Notes under the pieces: model-generated
Seen by the model: only the letters and a program-made list of their open reading frames with translations
What the model was told of the DNA's origin: nothing
The model's database searches: none
Position numbers and translations under genes: made by a program
DNA from: CBDFMG01 sp965221205 [NCBI: bacterium]
GTDB taxonomy: Bacteria > SM23-31
Reading direction: 5' to 3'
Assembly (NCBI GenBank): GCA_965221205.1
Contig: OZ244870.1
Span: forward strand, 186,001-250,000
DNA length: 64,000 nt
In this document: positions 1 through 10,512 of the stretch, piece after piece
Numbering within the stretch: the stretch's first letter is position 1
Layout: each line of letters begins with the position of its first letter

Positions 1-305
1 CCGTTGAACGATGATCCTTCGGAAAAATGGACTTTTGCAGCAAAGAGGTCACCGTTCAGGGTTGCGCCTTTCTCAAGTGCTGCAGAATCGGTTGCCGTGA
101 GGTTTCCATTGACAACACCCCTGACCTCCACATTCTTCGCGACAATATTTCCGGTAACGCTCCCTGCTTCCCCAACAGTCAGACTACCGACAGCTGTTAT
201 ATTCCCTTTCAGCTCCCCCTGAATGTCAATTGAACTCAAGACAGTCAAGTTGCCTTCAACATATACGCCTTTACCAATATGAGTAATAATTTCATTTTCA
301 GCCAT
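1..305 (-). CDS. Bactofilin (polymer-forming cytoskeletal protein), 3' end beyond window
   Basis: Starts with ATG at 305 (MAENEIITHIGKG) and is still open at base 1, so about 101 residues are visible. The visible part is short beta-helical repeats rich in G, N and V (for example IDIQGELKGNITAVGS), the signature of the bactofilin DUF583 core. Bactofilins self-assemble into membrane-associated filaments that place cell-wall enzymes and other partners. It is the last gene of the ATP synthase block, 69 bp after atpC, and is a second bactofilin besides the one at 7601-8014. The family call is firm. Its specific role cannot be inferred. Confidence 0.85.
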   Translation of the reverse strand, partial: MAENEIITHIGKGVYVEGNLTVLSSIDIQGELKGNITAVGSLTVGEAGSVTGNIVAKNVEVRGVVNGNLTATDSAALEKGATLNGDLFAAKVHFSEGSSFN

Positions 306-374
306 ATTATTTCTCAAATACTCACTTTATTTATTAACGTTGGCTGCCAATCTGAATTCTGTTCATAGCTCTGA

Positions 375-740
375 TTAACGCATAACGGGCGCGGTCGGTA
401 TCAACCCATTCTCTGATGATTCGAGCAAGTTTTGTGCGCGAAGCCTCGATGCTTCTGTACGCGCCAGGTCTATTTCTTCTACTTTTTCTGCTGCTTCTGC
501 CAGAATCGAAACCTGGTTTTCATGTATTTCTGCAAATCCGCCGCTTGTCGAGTAGTATTGTTCCTGTCCTTTTTCTTTTATTCTGATTTCGCCAATCTGG
601 ATTGTTGTGAGAAACAGTGTGTGATTGTGCAAAACCTGAAAATACCCTTCAGTGCCGGGTGCAATAACGGATTCTACCTCACCTGAGTAAACATGTTTCA
701 TCGGTGTTACGATATCGAGTTGAAAGGATTTGTCAATCAT
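375..740 (-). CDS. atpC: F1Fo ATP synthase epsilon subunit
   Basis: A 121-residue protein with the N-terminal beta-sandwich of the epsilon subunit (LDIVTPMKHVYSGEVES, then GYFQVLHNHTLFLTTIQIG) and a short helical C-terminus (EEIDLARTEASRLRAQNLL). Epsilon sits on the central stalk with gamma and couples or inhibits rotation. It lies 4 bp after atpD, the usual beta-epsilon order, so the two are surely cotranscribed. Length is slightly short for the family (about 130-140), and the C-terminal inhibitory hairpin looks abbreviated. Confidence 0.95.
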   Translation of the reverse strand: MIDKSFQLDIVTPMKHVYSGEVESVIAPGTEGYFQVLHNHTLFLTTIQIGEIRIKEKGQEQYYSTSGGFAEIHENQVSILAEAAEKVEEIDLARTEASRLRAQNLLESSENGLIPTAPVMR

Positions 741-744
741 ATTT

Positions 745-2166
<1,422 letters not shown>

Positions 2167-2219
2167 CTACGTTTTTCCATCTCATCATTCCGAAAAAAAC
2201 CGGAATGTTTCTTACGTTA

Positions 2220-3086
2220 TTATTGCAAGGCTTCTGCGCCTCCGACAATTTCCAATAGTTCTTTTGTGATAGCTGCCTGGCGTACTTTGTTATAATGGAG
2301 TGTTAAAGAGTCAATCATATCCTGTGCGCTCACTGTAGCGTTTTCCATTGCTGTCATCCTGGCACCGTGTTCCGCGGCGGACGATTCAAGCAGGACACGC
2401 CATACCTGCATTCCTATGTTGAGCGGTATAATTGTATCGAGAATGCGAAGCGGCTCCGGCTCATAGATATAGTCTAACTGCTTCTTAATGTCTTCACCTT
2501 CTTTCACTGACTCAGATTTCATAGGAAGAAGTTGTTCCATTATAACATTTTGTTGAATAGCCGATTTAAATTCGTTATGAATAAGTATTACTTTATCAAG
2601 GTGTTCCTGAATGTAGTGGTTTACAATCGAATCGGTGATCTGCTGCGCATATACATACTCAAGATCGTTGAAAATCGAAGTGTGGTAGCTAATGATACGG
2701 CGTTCTCTCTGCTTAAAGTAATCGTAACTTTTCTGTCCAACACAAATCAGTCCAGGCTGATCGAATCCGTCTTCTTTGATCCGTTTTTTTGCTGTACTGA
2801 TTATATTGTTGTTAAAGCCGCCACATAATCCTCTATCTGCCGTAATGACTACATAGGCAACTTTCTCGGGAGGACGGACCGCAAGCAGCGGATGGAGATT
2901 CGGATCGACTATTGATGATACCCGTGCCAAGACTTCACGAAGCTTAAACGCGTAGGGGCGTGCTTGGATGATATTCTTCTGAGCACGGCGCAGTTTCGCT
3001 ACAGATACCATTTTCATTGCTCTCGTAATTTTTTGCGTACCTTTAACGGATGCTATCCGTTTCTGTATTTGACGTAATGTTGCCAC
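2220..3086 (-). CDS. atpG: F1Fo ATP synthase gamma subunit
   Basis: Central-stalk subunit. The N-terminus ATLRQIQKRIASVKGTQKITRAM and the C-terminal SAQDMIDSLTLHYNKVRQAAITKEL segment are diagnostic coiled-coil ends of gamma. I place the start at a GTG (3086) rather than the longer in-frame start at 3122. Homologues begin with M-ATLRQI, an AGGTG Shine-Dalgarno sits 9 bases upstream, and the GTG is 4 bases after the atpA stop, whereas the longer start would overlap atpA by 32 bases. The product is 288 residues, normal for gamma. Confidence 0.95.
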   Translation of the reverse strand: MATLRQIQKRIASVKGTQKITRAMKMVSVAKLRRAQKNIIQARPYAFKLREVLARVSSIVDPNLHPLLAVRPPEKVAYVVITADRGLCGGFNNNIISTAKKRIKEDGFDQPGLICVGQKSYDYFKQRERRIISYHTSIFNDLEYVYAQQITDSIVNHYIQEHLDKVILIHNEFKSAIQQNVIMEQLLPMKSESVKEGEDIKKQLDYIYEPEPLRILDTIIPLNIGMQVWRVLLESSAAEHGARMTAMENATVSAQDMIDSLTLHYNKVRQAAITKELLEIVGGAEALQ

Positions 3087-3090
3087 TTGT

Positions 3091-4608
3091 TTATGCACCT
3101 GCTTTGATGTAAGAGCCAACAATTTCTTTTATTGCCTTTTCCAGATTTGCTTTATTATCGTCGGTAATTTCTTTTTTCTCAGCTATATCAGCCAAGATTT
3201 CCGGATACTGGTCAGACAGAAATTGGTGATAGTCTTTTTCCAAAGATTTTATCTGTTCGGTTGGAATCTCGTCAAGATGACCACTGACTCCCATGTAGAG
3301 GAGTGCAATCTGCTTTTCAAAGGAAAGCGGTACATACTGGTCCTGCTTCAGTATCTCGACCATTTTCTCACCCCGGGTCAACTGAGCTTGGGTTGCTTTA
3401 TCGAGGTCGGAACCGAATTGAGCGAACGCTTTAAGTTCTCTAAATTGTGCAAGATCCATTCGGAGTCCGCTGGCAACCTGTTTCATGGCTTTAATTTGAG
3501 CATTTCCACCAACGCGCGAAACAGAGAGTCCGACATTGACTGCAGGTTTCTGGCCGCTGAAAAAGAGATCGGGTTCAAGATATATTTGTCCGTCGGTAAT
3601 TGAAATGACATTGGTCGGAATATACGCCGAAGCATCACCTGATTGTGTTTCGATGATCGGCAGGGCAGTCAATGATCCAGCGCCAAGCTCATCACTTAGT
3701 TTAGCAGCACGTTCGAGAAGCCGCGCGTGGAGATAAAAAATATCTCCCGGATAGGCTTCACGTCCGGGCGGGCGTCTGAGGAGTAATGATACCTGCCTGT
3801 ATGCCCATGCATGCTTTGAGAGATCGTCGTAAACAATCAGAGCATGTTTTCCGTTATCGCGGAAATATTCACCCATAGCACATCCGGCATACGGTGCAAT
3901 AAATTGGAGCGGTGCGGGATTGCTTGCCGTTGCTGACACAACAATCGTATATTCAAGCGCTCCGAAATCTTCGAGCGTTTTCACGACTTGCGCTACGGTC
4001 GACTGTTTCTGGCCGACAGCAACGTAAATGCACATGACATCGTTGCCTTTTTGATTGATGATCGCATCGATTGCGATTGCTGTTTTGCCTGTTTGTCGGT
4101 CACCGATTATGAGCTCGCGCTGGCCGCGACCAATTGGAATCATTGAGTCGATTGCTTTAATTCCGGTCGCAAGCGGCTCCTTTACAGGCTGTCGTTCGAT
4201 AACACCGTTTGCTTTCCGCTCAACATAGCTAAACGTTTTTGTGCTGATCGGTCCTTTGCCATCAATCGGTCTCCCGAGCGAATCGGTAACCCGTCCCAAC
4301 AGTTCTTCTCCGACAGGAACTTCGGCAATTCTTCCGGTCCTTTTGACTGTATCACCTTCTTTGATGAGTTCGTCCGAGCCGAAAAGTATGCAACCAACAT
4401 TATCTTCTTCGAGGTTCAATGCCATACCGACCACACCATTCGGAAAATCAATTAGCTCCATCGACATGACATTTTCAAGACCGTAAATTCGGGCTATACC
4501 GTCACCGACCTGAATAACCTCTCCGACTTCAGCAATGTCCAAAGCCTCTTCGTAGCTCTTAATTTGCTTTTCAATTACGCCGGCTATTTCATCGGCATTC
4601 ATTCGCAT
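3091..4608 (-). CDS. atpA: F1Fo ATP synthase alpha subunit
   Basis: A 505-residue non-catalytic nucleotide-binding subunit. Walker A is GDRQTGKT at residues 169-176, followed by the alpha signature [20 protein letters not shown]. The N-terminal beta-barrel and C-terminal helical bundle are complete. A strong AAGGAGA Shine-Dalgarno lies 7-8 bases before the ATG at 4608; a second ATG two codons in (MRMNAD) is possible. Order H-A-G-D-C around it is canonical. Confidence 0.98.
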   Translation of the reverse strand: MRMNADEIAGVIEKQIKSYEEALDIAEVGEVIQVGDGIARIYGLENVMSMELIDFPNGVVGMALNLEEDNVGCILFGSDELIKEGDTVKRTGRIAEVPVGEELLGRVTDSLGRPIDGKGPISTKTFSYVERKANGVIERQPVKEPLATGIKAIDSMIPIGRGQRELIIGDRQTGKTAIAIDAIINQKGNDVMCIYVAVGQKQSTVAQVVKTLEDFGALEYTIVVSATASNPAPLQFIAPYAGCAMGEYFRDNGKHALIVYDDLSKHAWAYRQVSLLLRRPPGREAYPGDIFYLHARLLERAAKLSDELGAGSLTALPIIETQSGDASAYIPTNVISITDGQIYLEPDLFFSGQKPAVNVGLSVSRVGGNAQIKAMKQVASGLRMDLAQFRELKAFAQFGSDLDKATQAQLTRGEKMVEILKQDQYVPLSFEKQIALLYMGVSGHLDEIPTEQIKSLEKDYHQFLSDQYPEILADIAEKKEITDDNKANLEKAIKEIVGSYIKAGA

Positions 4609-4730
4609 GAAAACATCTCCTTTTCACAATCATCACATTTTAATACATATACTTCGCATTGAACAGGTAAAATGCTTTATATTCCATATATTTGCAAACA
4701 GTATTAGTAGGAATTATAGTTTATATAAAA

Positions 4731-5267
4731 TCAAAGCATCAAGGACCGCCTCATATTATTGAGACTTTGTGCAATCGATGCGTCGTAAATTGTATTACCC
4801 ACCCGTACCTGAAATCCCCCTATAATCGATGGATCGACTTCTTCCTGAATAGTGACCGACTTGTTCAGTATTTCTTCATAGACATTCTTTATCTGTTCCA
4901 AAACGTCATCATCAAGCTTAATTGCCGGGTGCACAGTTATATTTGTTTTGTTATGGAAATTATCACAAAGTGTATCAAAATGTTCTTTGATCTTCGAAAT
5001 CAGAGTTTGCCGTTTTTTGTCTAATAGTAGAAATATAAAATTAAGCAGTGCGGGTGTTATCTTACCGTCAAAGACCGACTTAAGAATCTGTTTTTTTTCC
5101 CGCGCAACTATTTTAGGCGAGATGATGAAGTATCGGAATTTTTCCTGCATAGTCAACAATTCATCAAACAGGTTGAATTCTTCCTGAACGGAATCAAGTA
5201 TTTCCTGCTTTCCTGCTAAGTTGAACAGTGCAAGGGCATACCGGTGTGCCAGTGATTCTGATATCAT
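4731..5267 (-). CDS. atpH: F1Fo ATP synthase delta subunit
   Basis: A 178-residue peripheral-stalk delta (OSCP-like) subunit. It has the N-terminal helical domain starting SESLAHRYALALFNLA and the C-terminal signature DPSIIGGFQVRVGNTIYDASIAQSLNNM. Its ATG overlaps the end of atpF by 4 bases (ATGA), suggesting translational coupling. Length is typical. Confidence 0.95.
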   Translation of the reverse strand: MISESLAHRYALALFNLAGKQEILDSVQEEFNLFDELLTMQEKFRYFIISPKIVAREKKQILKSVFDGKITPALLNFIFLLLDKKRQTLISKIKEHFDTLCDNFHNKTNITVHPAIKLDDDVLEQIKNVYEEILNKSVTIQEEVDPSIIGGFQVRVGNTIYDASIAQSLNNMRRSLML

Positions 5268-5752
5268 AACTGCGATTCCATTTCCTTTATTGCGTTCTGT
5301 GCACGTTCAAGGTGTTGTTCCGGTGTAAGCGAGGATCCGATTATCTTTGCGGCAACAGTAATAGACAGATCTGCAACACGGTCTTTCAGATCGGTGATTG
5401 CTTTTTCGCGTTCTCGCTCAAGTTCAACTTTAGTGCTCTGGATAAGATTCCGGGCTTCTTCTTTCGCCAGTTCTCGCGCTTCCCCATGAATTTTTTCCGC
5501 CCGATCGTTACCTTTTCGAATTATTTCCGCTGCTTCCTTTTTCGCTTTATCAAGAATATTCTTGTGCTCCAGAATCATCTTTTCCGCATCATCTCTGGCT
5601 TTTTCCGCGTCTTTTATCGACGATTTGATTTTATTTTCCCGCTCATCGAGCACAGACAAAATTTTGGGCCAAGCAGTCTTCGAAAGCAGGAGCAGTAAGA
5701 CTAGAAACGTTATAACTGTCCAGATTGCGAGACCGGGCTCAAACTGTAACAT
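5264..5752 (-). CDS. atpF: F1Fo ATP synthase b subunit
   Basis: A 162-residue b subunit with one N-terminal membrane helix (AIWTVITFLVLLLLLSKTAW), then a long charged coiled coil rich in E, K and A that forms the peripheral stalk. Only one b gene is present, so the stalk is probably a homodimer. It lies between atpE and atpH as usual. Length fits the single-b type. Confidence 0.95.
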   Translation of the reverse strand: MLQFEPGLAIWTVITFLVLLLLLSKTAWPKILSVLDERENKIKSSIKDAEKARDDAEKMILEHKNILDKAKKEAAEIIRKGNDRAEKIHGEARELAKEEARNLIQSTKVELEREREKAITDLKDRVADLSITVAAKIIGSSLTPEQHLERAQNAIKEMESQL

Positions 5753-5777
5753 AGGTGGTACCTCTTCAGGACAATAA

Positions 5778-6017
5778 TTATATTTTTAGTGAAAGTAATA
5801 AACAGATAACACCGCCTAACAATGCAATACCTTCGATAAGCGCTGCTGAAATAATCATTGAAAGACGAATATCGTCGCTGGCTTCTGGTTGGCGTGCAAT
5901 CCCATCACAAGCGGATGCTGCAATTTTACCGATGCCAACAGCGGCACCAAGCGTGACTAACCCAGCTCCAATACCTGCTGAGAAAAAACCCAGTCCCAAA
6001 TCCGTAATACTTTCCAT
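5778..6017 (-). CDS. atpE: F1Fo ATP synthase c subunit (proteolipid), probably proton type
   Basis: A 79-residue hairpin of two membrane helices joined by the ARQPEA loop (residues 41-46). The ion-binding carboxylate is Glu62 in ALIEGIALLG. Aligned on RQPEA, the helix-1 Gln of sodium-type rings (as in Ilyobacter) is Ile29 here, and Glu62 is followed by Gly rather than Ser or Thr. The residues therefore suggest H+ rather than Na+ coupling; that is inference. A CGGAGG Shine-Dalgarno precedes the ATG. Confidence 0.96.
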   Translation of the reverse strand: MESITDLGLGFFSAGIGAGLVTLGAAVGIGKIAASACDGIARQPEASDDIRLSMIISAALIEGIALLGGVICLLLSLKI

Positions 6018-6090
6018 CTCATCGACCTCCGAATAAAGTTAGTTTACACTACTCTAATTATTTCAATTTCATTATTATCATACCCAAAAA

Positions 6091-6963
6091 CTAATGCGAG
6101 GGATGATATGTTATACTGACAAATAGTGCTGTTAAAAATGTAAAAATATACGCCTGCAGAAAAGCAATAAATAATTCCATAGCACTGATCGCAACCGCCA
6201 AAGGAACCGACAATAATCCGACAAACACATTCTGCAGCAAAATGATCAATCCCAAAAATGCAAGAATTACAATGTGGCCGGCAGTCATATTAGCAAACAG
6301 ACGGATACACAATGCAAATGGTTTTGCGAACATACCCATGAGTTCAACCGGAATTAGGATCGGAATGAGCGTTTTTGGAATTCCTGAAGGAACGAGGTGT
6401 TGAAAATGCGCAGCCAAACCGTTTTTAACTATACCAGCACATTGAATTAAAATAAATGACATAATTGCAAGCGCTGCGGTAACATTTATATTGCTGGAGG
6501 CTGTTGCCATAAAAGGAATCATTCCCAAAAGGTTTATAAACAGAATAAAGAAAAATATCGTCAGGAAAAATGGAACGAATGGTTTTCCCGATTTTCCAAA
6601 AGCCATAAAGACTATTTCGTCTCTCACAAACAGTACAATCGGCTCAAAAAAACCGGTCAATCTGTTATGTGGAACATGCTTATTCCACTTCATCCCGTAT
6701 CTAAAGACAAGGAACACTAAAAATGCTGCAATCCACAGCATAACGACATGTTTCGAAATGGAGAAATCGATACCGAACAAAGACGGCAGATGTGGAAGTT
6801 CGATTTTCCATGAAAGGATATCGATTTTGTTGCTGTTCTGAACGTGGTGTATAAGAATTTCGCCGAACGATTCTTCGTGGGCAGTTCCATGCTCTGCGAC
6901 TTGTTGCGCTGCGTCATGTGCCTGGTTCACTTTGTCACTAACGGTACTGATATTCATCATCAT
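6091..6963 (-). CDS. atpB: F1Fo ATP synthase a subunit
   Basis: A 290-residue membrane subunit that forms the ion half-channels against the c-ring. The essential Arg is about residue 221 in ALCIRLFANMTAGH, and five to six hydrophobic helices follow residue 70. The first 70 residues form a His-, Ala- and Glu-rich extension with no obvious function, longer than in E. coli. Three consecutive ATG codons (6963, 6960, 6957) start the gene; the first overlaps the stop of the upstream atpI-like gene by 4 bases. Confidence 0.96.
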   Translation of the reverse strand: MMMNISTVSDKVNQAHDAAQQVAEHGTAHEESFGEILIHHVQNSNKIDILSWKIELPHLPSLFGIDFSISKHVVMLWIAAFLVFLVFRYGMKWNKHVPHNRLTGFFEPIVLFVRDEIVFMAFGKSGKPFVPFFLTIFFFILFINLLGMIPFMATASSNINVTAALAIMSFILIQCAGIVKNGLAAHFQHLVPSGIPKTLIPILIPVELMGMFAKPFALCIRLFANMTAGHIVILAFLGLIILLQNVFVGLLSVPLAVAISAMELFIAFLQAYIFTFLTALFVSITYHPSH

Positions 6964-7349
6964 TTATCACTCAAATTGCTGAATCGGCTCTGAATATACA
7001 TAACCTCAAGTATCTGTAATAATATATAGCTTACAAATAATCCTGCAATGAAACTTTCAAGGTGTAATTGTGTAAAAAAATGGACTGCAAAGCTCGAAAA
7101 CAGAATAATAAAGAACCTGAAAAAAAAGCCGCCCATAACGATGGTCTGCAGTTTTACAATGGAGGAATGGAACATAACATTGAGCCCTAATATTGTGATC
7201 CACACGAGGGCAATACTCAATGCAGAACCCCACATTGCCGCTATACTATATTGTGTGTCACCAAAAAAATAAAGCAGAGTCAATGTAACAACTGCAATCG
7301 GACAATAAATAATCAGAAAGAGCGTTAGGAACGACTCTGTTTTAATCAT
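6960..7349 (-). CDS. AtpI-like small membrane protein of the ATP synthase operon
   Basis: A 129-residue protein with about four predicted transmembrane helices, among them LTLFLIIYCPIAVVTLTLLYFF and MGGFFFRFFIILFSSFAVHFF. Position (directly before atpB, with coding overlaps on both sides) and topology fit the AtpI/UncI group, which helps c-ring assembly or Mg2+ supply in some bacteria. Sequence similarity alone is weak, so the call rests largely on context. Confidence 0.65.
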   Translation of the reverse strand: MIKTESFLTLFLIIYCPIAVVTLTLLYFFGDTQYSIAAMWGSALSIALVWITILGLNVMFHSSIVKLQTIVMGGFFFRFFIILFSSFAVHFFTQLHLESFIAGLFVSYILLQILEVMYIQSRFSNLSDK

Positions 7350-7623
7350 CAGGTTTTTTATTTTTTGAATTTAGCGAGCTCACAAGATAGTAAAAACCTC
7401 CTGCAGCTCCACAAAAAATACACAGTATTAGAAACAGAGGAGCGGTGCCAAACGTTTTATCGAGAATCCACCCTAATAAAATCCCGCCGCCAATCATCGA
7501 AAGATTCTGCGTGGTGTATGCGAGATACTTCCCGACAACAAACGACGTCCAATGTTCCTTGTTATCCTTTTGTGTCTTGTAAGGAGGCTTTTTATAGTGA
7601 CTATTTCCCAGCCTCTTGATCAC
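7342..7623 (-). CDS. AtpZ/AtpI family protein
   Basis: A 93-residue protein with two transmembrane helices. LSMIGGGILLGWILDKTFGT, then PLFLILCIFCGAAGGFYYLV, is typical of the AtpZ (DUF3302-like F0F1 subunit) family, whose members pair with AtpI at the front of atp operons. It starts with GTG at 7623 inside the 3' end of the bactofilin gene and overlaps the atpI-like gene by 8 bases. No strong Shine-Dalgarno is visible, so translation may be coupled to the upstream gene. Confidence 0.75.
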   Translation of the reverse strand: MIKRLGNSHYKKPPYKTQKDNKEHWTSFVVGKYLAYTTQNLSMIGGGILLGWILDKTFGTAPLFLILCIFCGAAGGFYYLVSSLNSKNKKPDD

Positions 7624-8014
7624 TCTTTTGTTGTAGTTGTTTTACAGGGACAATTTTATCTTCCATGATACAACCTCCATCGAAGATTGCCCCCTCAGCA
7701 ATATTAAGTTTTTGCGTTTTTAAATCTCCGACCAAAACGGAGTTCTTTTCAAGAATTATTTTTGATTGCACGTTCATTTTACCGCGGACTTTGCCGCCAA
7801 TTATAGCATTCGAAGCATTGATCGTGCCTTCTACTTCACCTTCACTGCCGATAGTCGTTGTACCGGAAGAGGAGATCTCACCTTTGACTTTCCCGTCAAC
7901 CCGTATAGAATTTTTTATTTTGATCTTCCCGTCAATAACCGTTCCTTTACCAATTATGGTATTGAGCTCTCGTTGATCGGCTCCTGAGTCGGCATCTTTG
8001 TTTATTCCGAACAT
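7601..8014 (-). CDS. Bactofilin (polymer-forming cytoskeletal protein)
   Basis: A 137-residue bactofilin with a short disordered N-terminus (MFGINKDADSGADQREL), a right-handed beta-helical core of about 100 residues (repeats such as IDGKIKIKNSIRVDGKVKGE), and a short polar tail ending KQLQQKSDQEAGK. A GGAG Shine-Dalgarno precedes the ATG. It directly follows a membrane M23 peptidase gene, a pairing known in several phyla where the bactofilin positions the peptidase and shapes the cell. A second bactofilin lies at the other end of the atp genes. Confidence 0.93.
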   Translation of the reverse strand: MFGINKDADSGADQRELNTIIGKGTVIDGKIKIKNSIRVDGKVKGEISSSGTTTIGSEGEVEGTINASNAIIGGKVRGKMNVQSKIILEKNSVLVGDLKTQKLNIAEGAIFDGGCIMEDKIVPVKQLQQKSDQEAGK

Positions 8015-8027
8015 TTATAATCTCCGA

Positions 8028-8846
8028 TTAGTTAACAGACCAGAACGTCATTGGGTCAACAGGCATAAAATTTTTCCAGACTTCAAAATGAAGGTGAGGA
8101 GCTGAACTCATTCCCGAATTCCCTAAAAGGGCAATCGATTCATTTTGTAATACCCGATCGCGCTCCTGAACTAATAACGAAGCATTATGTTTGTAAATTG
8201 AGACATATCCGTTTTGATGGTCGATTATAACCTGGTAACCGGATTGTACTGTCCAATTCGCAAACACAATGATTCCGTCACCCGCAGCGCTCACAATAGT
8301 CCCTTCCCTTGCAGAAATATCAAGGCCAAAATGACCGCTTCCGGTCACAGCATCTTTCGGCGAGAATAATTGCGTAAATTCTCCTTCTGCTGGGATAGAT
8401 GTCGGATATGCGCTGAGTAAATCTGCCCGTAAATACGGGTTCACTCCCCTGTTCAAACTGACCGCACTCGATGGTCTTGTGTAATTGTTATTCGTAGCAA
8501 TCTGCTCGATAGAACTTATCACTTCATAATCAGGAAATTGAATATCACCAAATATATTCCTGATTCGCTCGTCGATCTTCTGAATATCAAGATACTTTCT
8601 GGCAATCTCGCTTATCATCTTGTTTTGTTCGAAGAGAGTTTCATTTGTTTCAGCAAGACGGTTATAATCCCATGAAACTTTCACAAGTTGCCAATATGAT
8701 ATAACACCAAGCAACAAGACGATACAGAAGAAAACAACAAGGACAGTTACAAACTTGAGTACCCCATACCCGACTTTAAAGGAGAACGTTTTTTTTTTAC
8801 CTTCGGGTATGAGAAGAATAGATAATGTTTTCCGTCTTTTTGCCAT
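8028..8846 (-). CDS. Membrane-anchored M23 (LytM-type) peptidase
   Basis: A 272-residue protein: basic cytoplasmic N-terminus, one transmembrane helix at about 29-50, a coiled-coil linker at about 60-100, and a C-terminal M23 domain from about 155. Zinc ligands and catalytic residues look complete: His172 and Asp176 (GHFGLDIS), His220, and HLH at 251-253. It should therefore be an active peptidoglycan endopeptidase rather than a degenerate LytM regulator. It ends 14 bp before the bactofilin start, so the pair is likely a functional unit. The stalk-type linker fits a periplasmic enzyme held to an inner-membrane scaffold. Confidence 0.92.
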   Translation of the reverse strand: MAKRRKTLSILLIPEGKKKTFSFKVGYGVLKFVTVLVVFFCIVLLLGVISYWQLVKVSWDYNRLAETNETLFEQNKMISEIARKYLDIQKIDERIRNIFGDIQFPDYEVISSIEQIATNNNYTRPSSAVSLNRGVNPYLRADLLSAYPTSIPAEGEFTQLFSPKDAVTGSGHFGLDISAREGTIVSAAGDGIIVFANWTVQSGYQVIIDHQNGYVSIYKHNASLLVQERDRVLQNESIALLGNSGMSSAPHLHFEVWKNFMPVDPMTFWSVN

Positions 8847-8861
8847 AAAATGTCAGATATT

Positions 8862-9755
8862 TTAGTGATTTTTGTGATGAAAATCAATGTTTTTTTCGAT
8901 CATGGAAAACAACTCAATCAGACGATCAAGGTCTTCGAGAGAATAGAAATCAACTTCGATTTTTCCACCTTCTTTATGCGTTTTTATTCTGACCTGTGAA
9001 CCAAGAACATAGCGCAGTTTGTCTTCAAGATGGATTATTGCAGCACTTTTTTTCGTCGGTTTTACTGGTTGATTCTCTATTTTCCTCAAAGGCTTCTGGA
9101 GTAGGGCCTCTACTTGCCGGACATTCATCTGGTCCCGGATTATGCGGTTGGACATAGTCCGTTGTTCATCCGAAGATTCAAGCGCCAAGAGTGCACGGGC
9201 ATGCCCCATCGTTAGGTCACCTTTTTTGACTTTCTCCTGTATATCATCGGGCAGTTTAAGAAGCCGTATGCTATTTGCAACGGTTGACCTGTTGACCGCA
9301 AAGGCTTCTGATATCTGCTGCTGCGTCATATTGAATTCATCACTCAATTTCTGAAATCCGACAGCAACCTCGATGGGATTCAAGTTCTCTCTCTTGACAT
9401 TTTCCAACATAGAGAGTTCAAGGAGTTTTTTGTCGTCTTTGACTTTGAGCACATATGCCGGAATTGTTGTCAGATTAAGTGCTTTTACCGCGCGCCAGCG
9501 CCGCTCTCCTGCAACAATTTCATATCTGTCTTCAACCAGCCTAACAGCAATCGGCTGAATAAGTCCGGAATATTGAATCGAGTTTTTAAGTGATTCAAAC
9601 TGCTCTTCGTCGATTCTTTCTCTCGGCTGGAGCGGGTTGGGGACAACGGCATTGACTGGAAGGTCAAAAAACTTTTTCTCACTGTCGATATTGTTGGACA
9701 GATTTGAGTCTTCAAAGAGAGCATGCAGCCCTTTACCAAGCGGTTTTGATTTCAT
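8862..9755 (-). CDS. parB: Chromosome partitioning protein ParB
   Basis: ParB/Spo0J family, a parS-binding CTPase clamp. The start is placed at ATG 9755 (MKSKPLGKGLHALF), with an AAGGAG Shine-Dalgarno 9 bases upstream. A longer reading to 9815 has no support. Visible features are the C-motif region IVAGERRWRA, the arginine-patch motif ENVKRENLNPIEVA, and a helix-turn-helix around MTQQQISEAFAVNRSTV. The C-terminal dimerisation segment follows a linker. It overlaps the end of parA by 23 bases. No perfect parS site was seen in the window. Confidence 0.95.
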   Translation of the reverse strand: MKSKPLGKGLHALFEDSNLSNNIDSEKKFFDLPVNAVVPNPLQPRERIDEEQFESLKNSIQYSGLIQPIAVRLVEDRYEIVAGERRWRAVKALNLTTIPAYVLKVKDDKKLLELSMLENVKRENLNPIEVAVGFQKLSDEFNMTQQQISEAFAVNRSTVANSIRLLKLPDDIQEKVKKGDLTMGHARALLALESSDEQRTMSNRIIRDQMNVRQVEALLQKPLRKIENQPVKPTKKSAAIIHLEDKLRYVLGSQVRIKTHKEGGKIEVDFYSLEDLDRLIELFSMIEKNIDFHHKNH

Positions 9756-10512
9756 CAGAAAGCATCTCCTTAGCAAGCCGCATGTAGCTCTGTGCGCCAC
9801 TTGAAACAGCATCATAGAGCAGGGCAGGTTTTCCGTGGCTTGGCGCTTCGCCTAATCTTACATTTCGATAGATTACCGTATTAAATACAAGACCTTCAAA
9901 GTAGTCCCGAACATCCGATATGACTTGTTTCCCGAGATTCAGGCGAGAATCGAACATGGTCAGCAAAATACCCGATATCATTAGATTGGGATTTAATTTT
10001 TGTTTCACGAGACCTATTGTGTTCAAGAGCTGATTAATCCCTTCCATTGCATAGTATTCTGTCTGCAGTGGAATAACAACACCATCTGAAGCTGTTAAAG
10101 CATTCAAGGTCAATAGCCCCAGCGAGGGTGGGCAGTCTACTACAATAAAATCGAATTCATTCCGTATCGGATCGAGGAGCTTTTTCAGTACATATTCGCG
10201 AGATGGAATGTTGACCAATTCCAGCTCAGCCCCAACAAGATTGACATGGGATGGTATTACTTTCAGGAACGATATTTCGGTTTCATGAACAACGTCTTGT
10301 ACCTGAACATCACCGATAAGAGCATTATAAATCGAGTGTTTTACTTCTTTCTGCCGAATTCCGAAGCCGCTTGTCGCATTTGCCTGTGGATCGATGTCAA
10401 TGAGGAGTGTTTTTTTTTCTGCTGCGGCAAGACTTGCAGAAAGATTAACCGCTGTCGTTGTTTTACCAACTCCCCCCTTTTGATTTGCAATCGCTATTAT
10501 TTTGCGCTGCAT
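9733..10512 (-). CDS. parA: Chromosome partitioning ATPase ParA (Soj)
   Basis: ParA-type ATPase of 259 residues. The start at ATG 10512 (MQRKIIAIANQKGG) fits the family and has an AGAGGA Shine-Dalgarno; an upstream in-frame start at 10581 is unlikely. The deviant Walker A KGGVGKTT lies at residues 12-19, with the signature Lys included, and DCPPSLG is the Walker B region. It drives segregation of ParB-parS complexes along the nucleoid. It is the first gene of the parAB-M23-bactofilin-atp block. Confidence 0.95.
   Translation of the reverse strand: MQRKIIAIANQKGGVGKTTTAVNLSASLAAAEKKTLLIDIDPQANATSGFGIRQKEVKHSIYNALIGDVQVQDVVHETEISFLKVIPSHVNLVGAELELVNIPSREYVLKKLLDPIRNEFDFIVVDCPPSLGLLTLNALTASDGVVIPLQTEYYAMEGINQLLNTIGLVKQKLNPNLMISGILLTMFDSRLNLGKQVISDVRDYFEGLVFNTVIYRNVRLGEAPSHGKPALLYDAVSSGAQSYMRLAKEMLSDEIKTAW

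Noticed and set aside
10001-10016. parS-like sequence TGTTTCACGAGACCTA inside parA.
   Set aside because: Only the first half matches the parS consensus (12 of 16 positions). A half site in coding sequence is not enough without ParB binding data.
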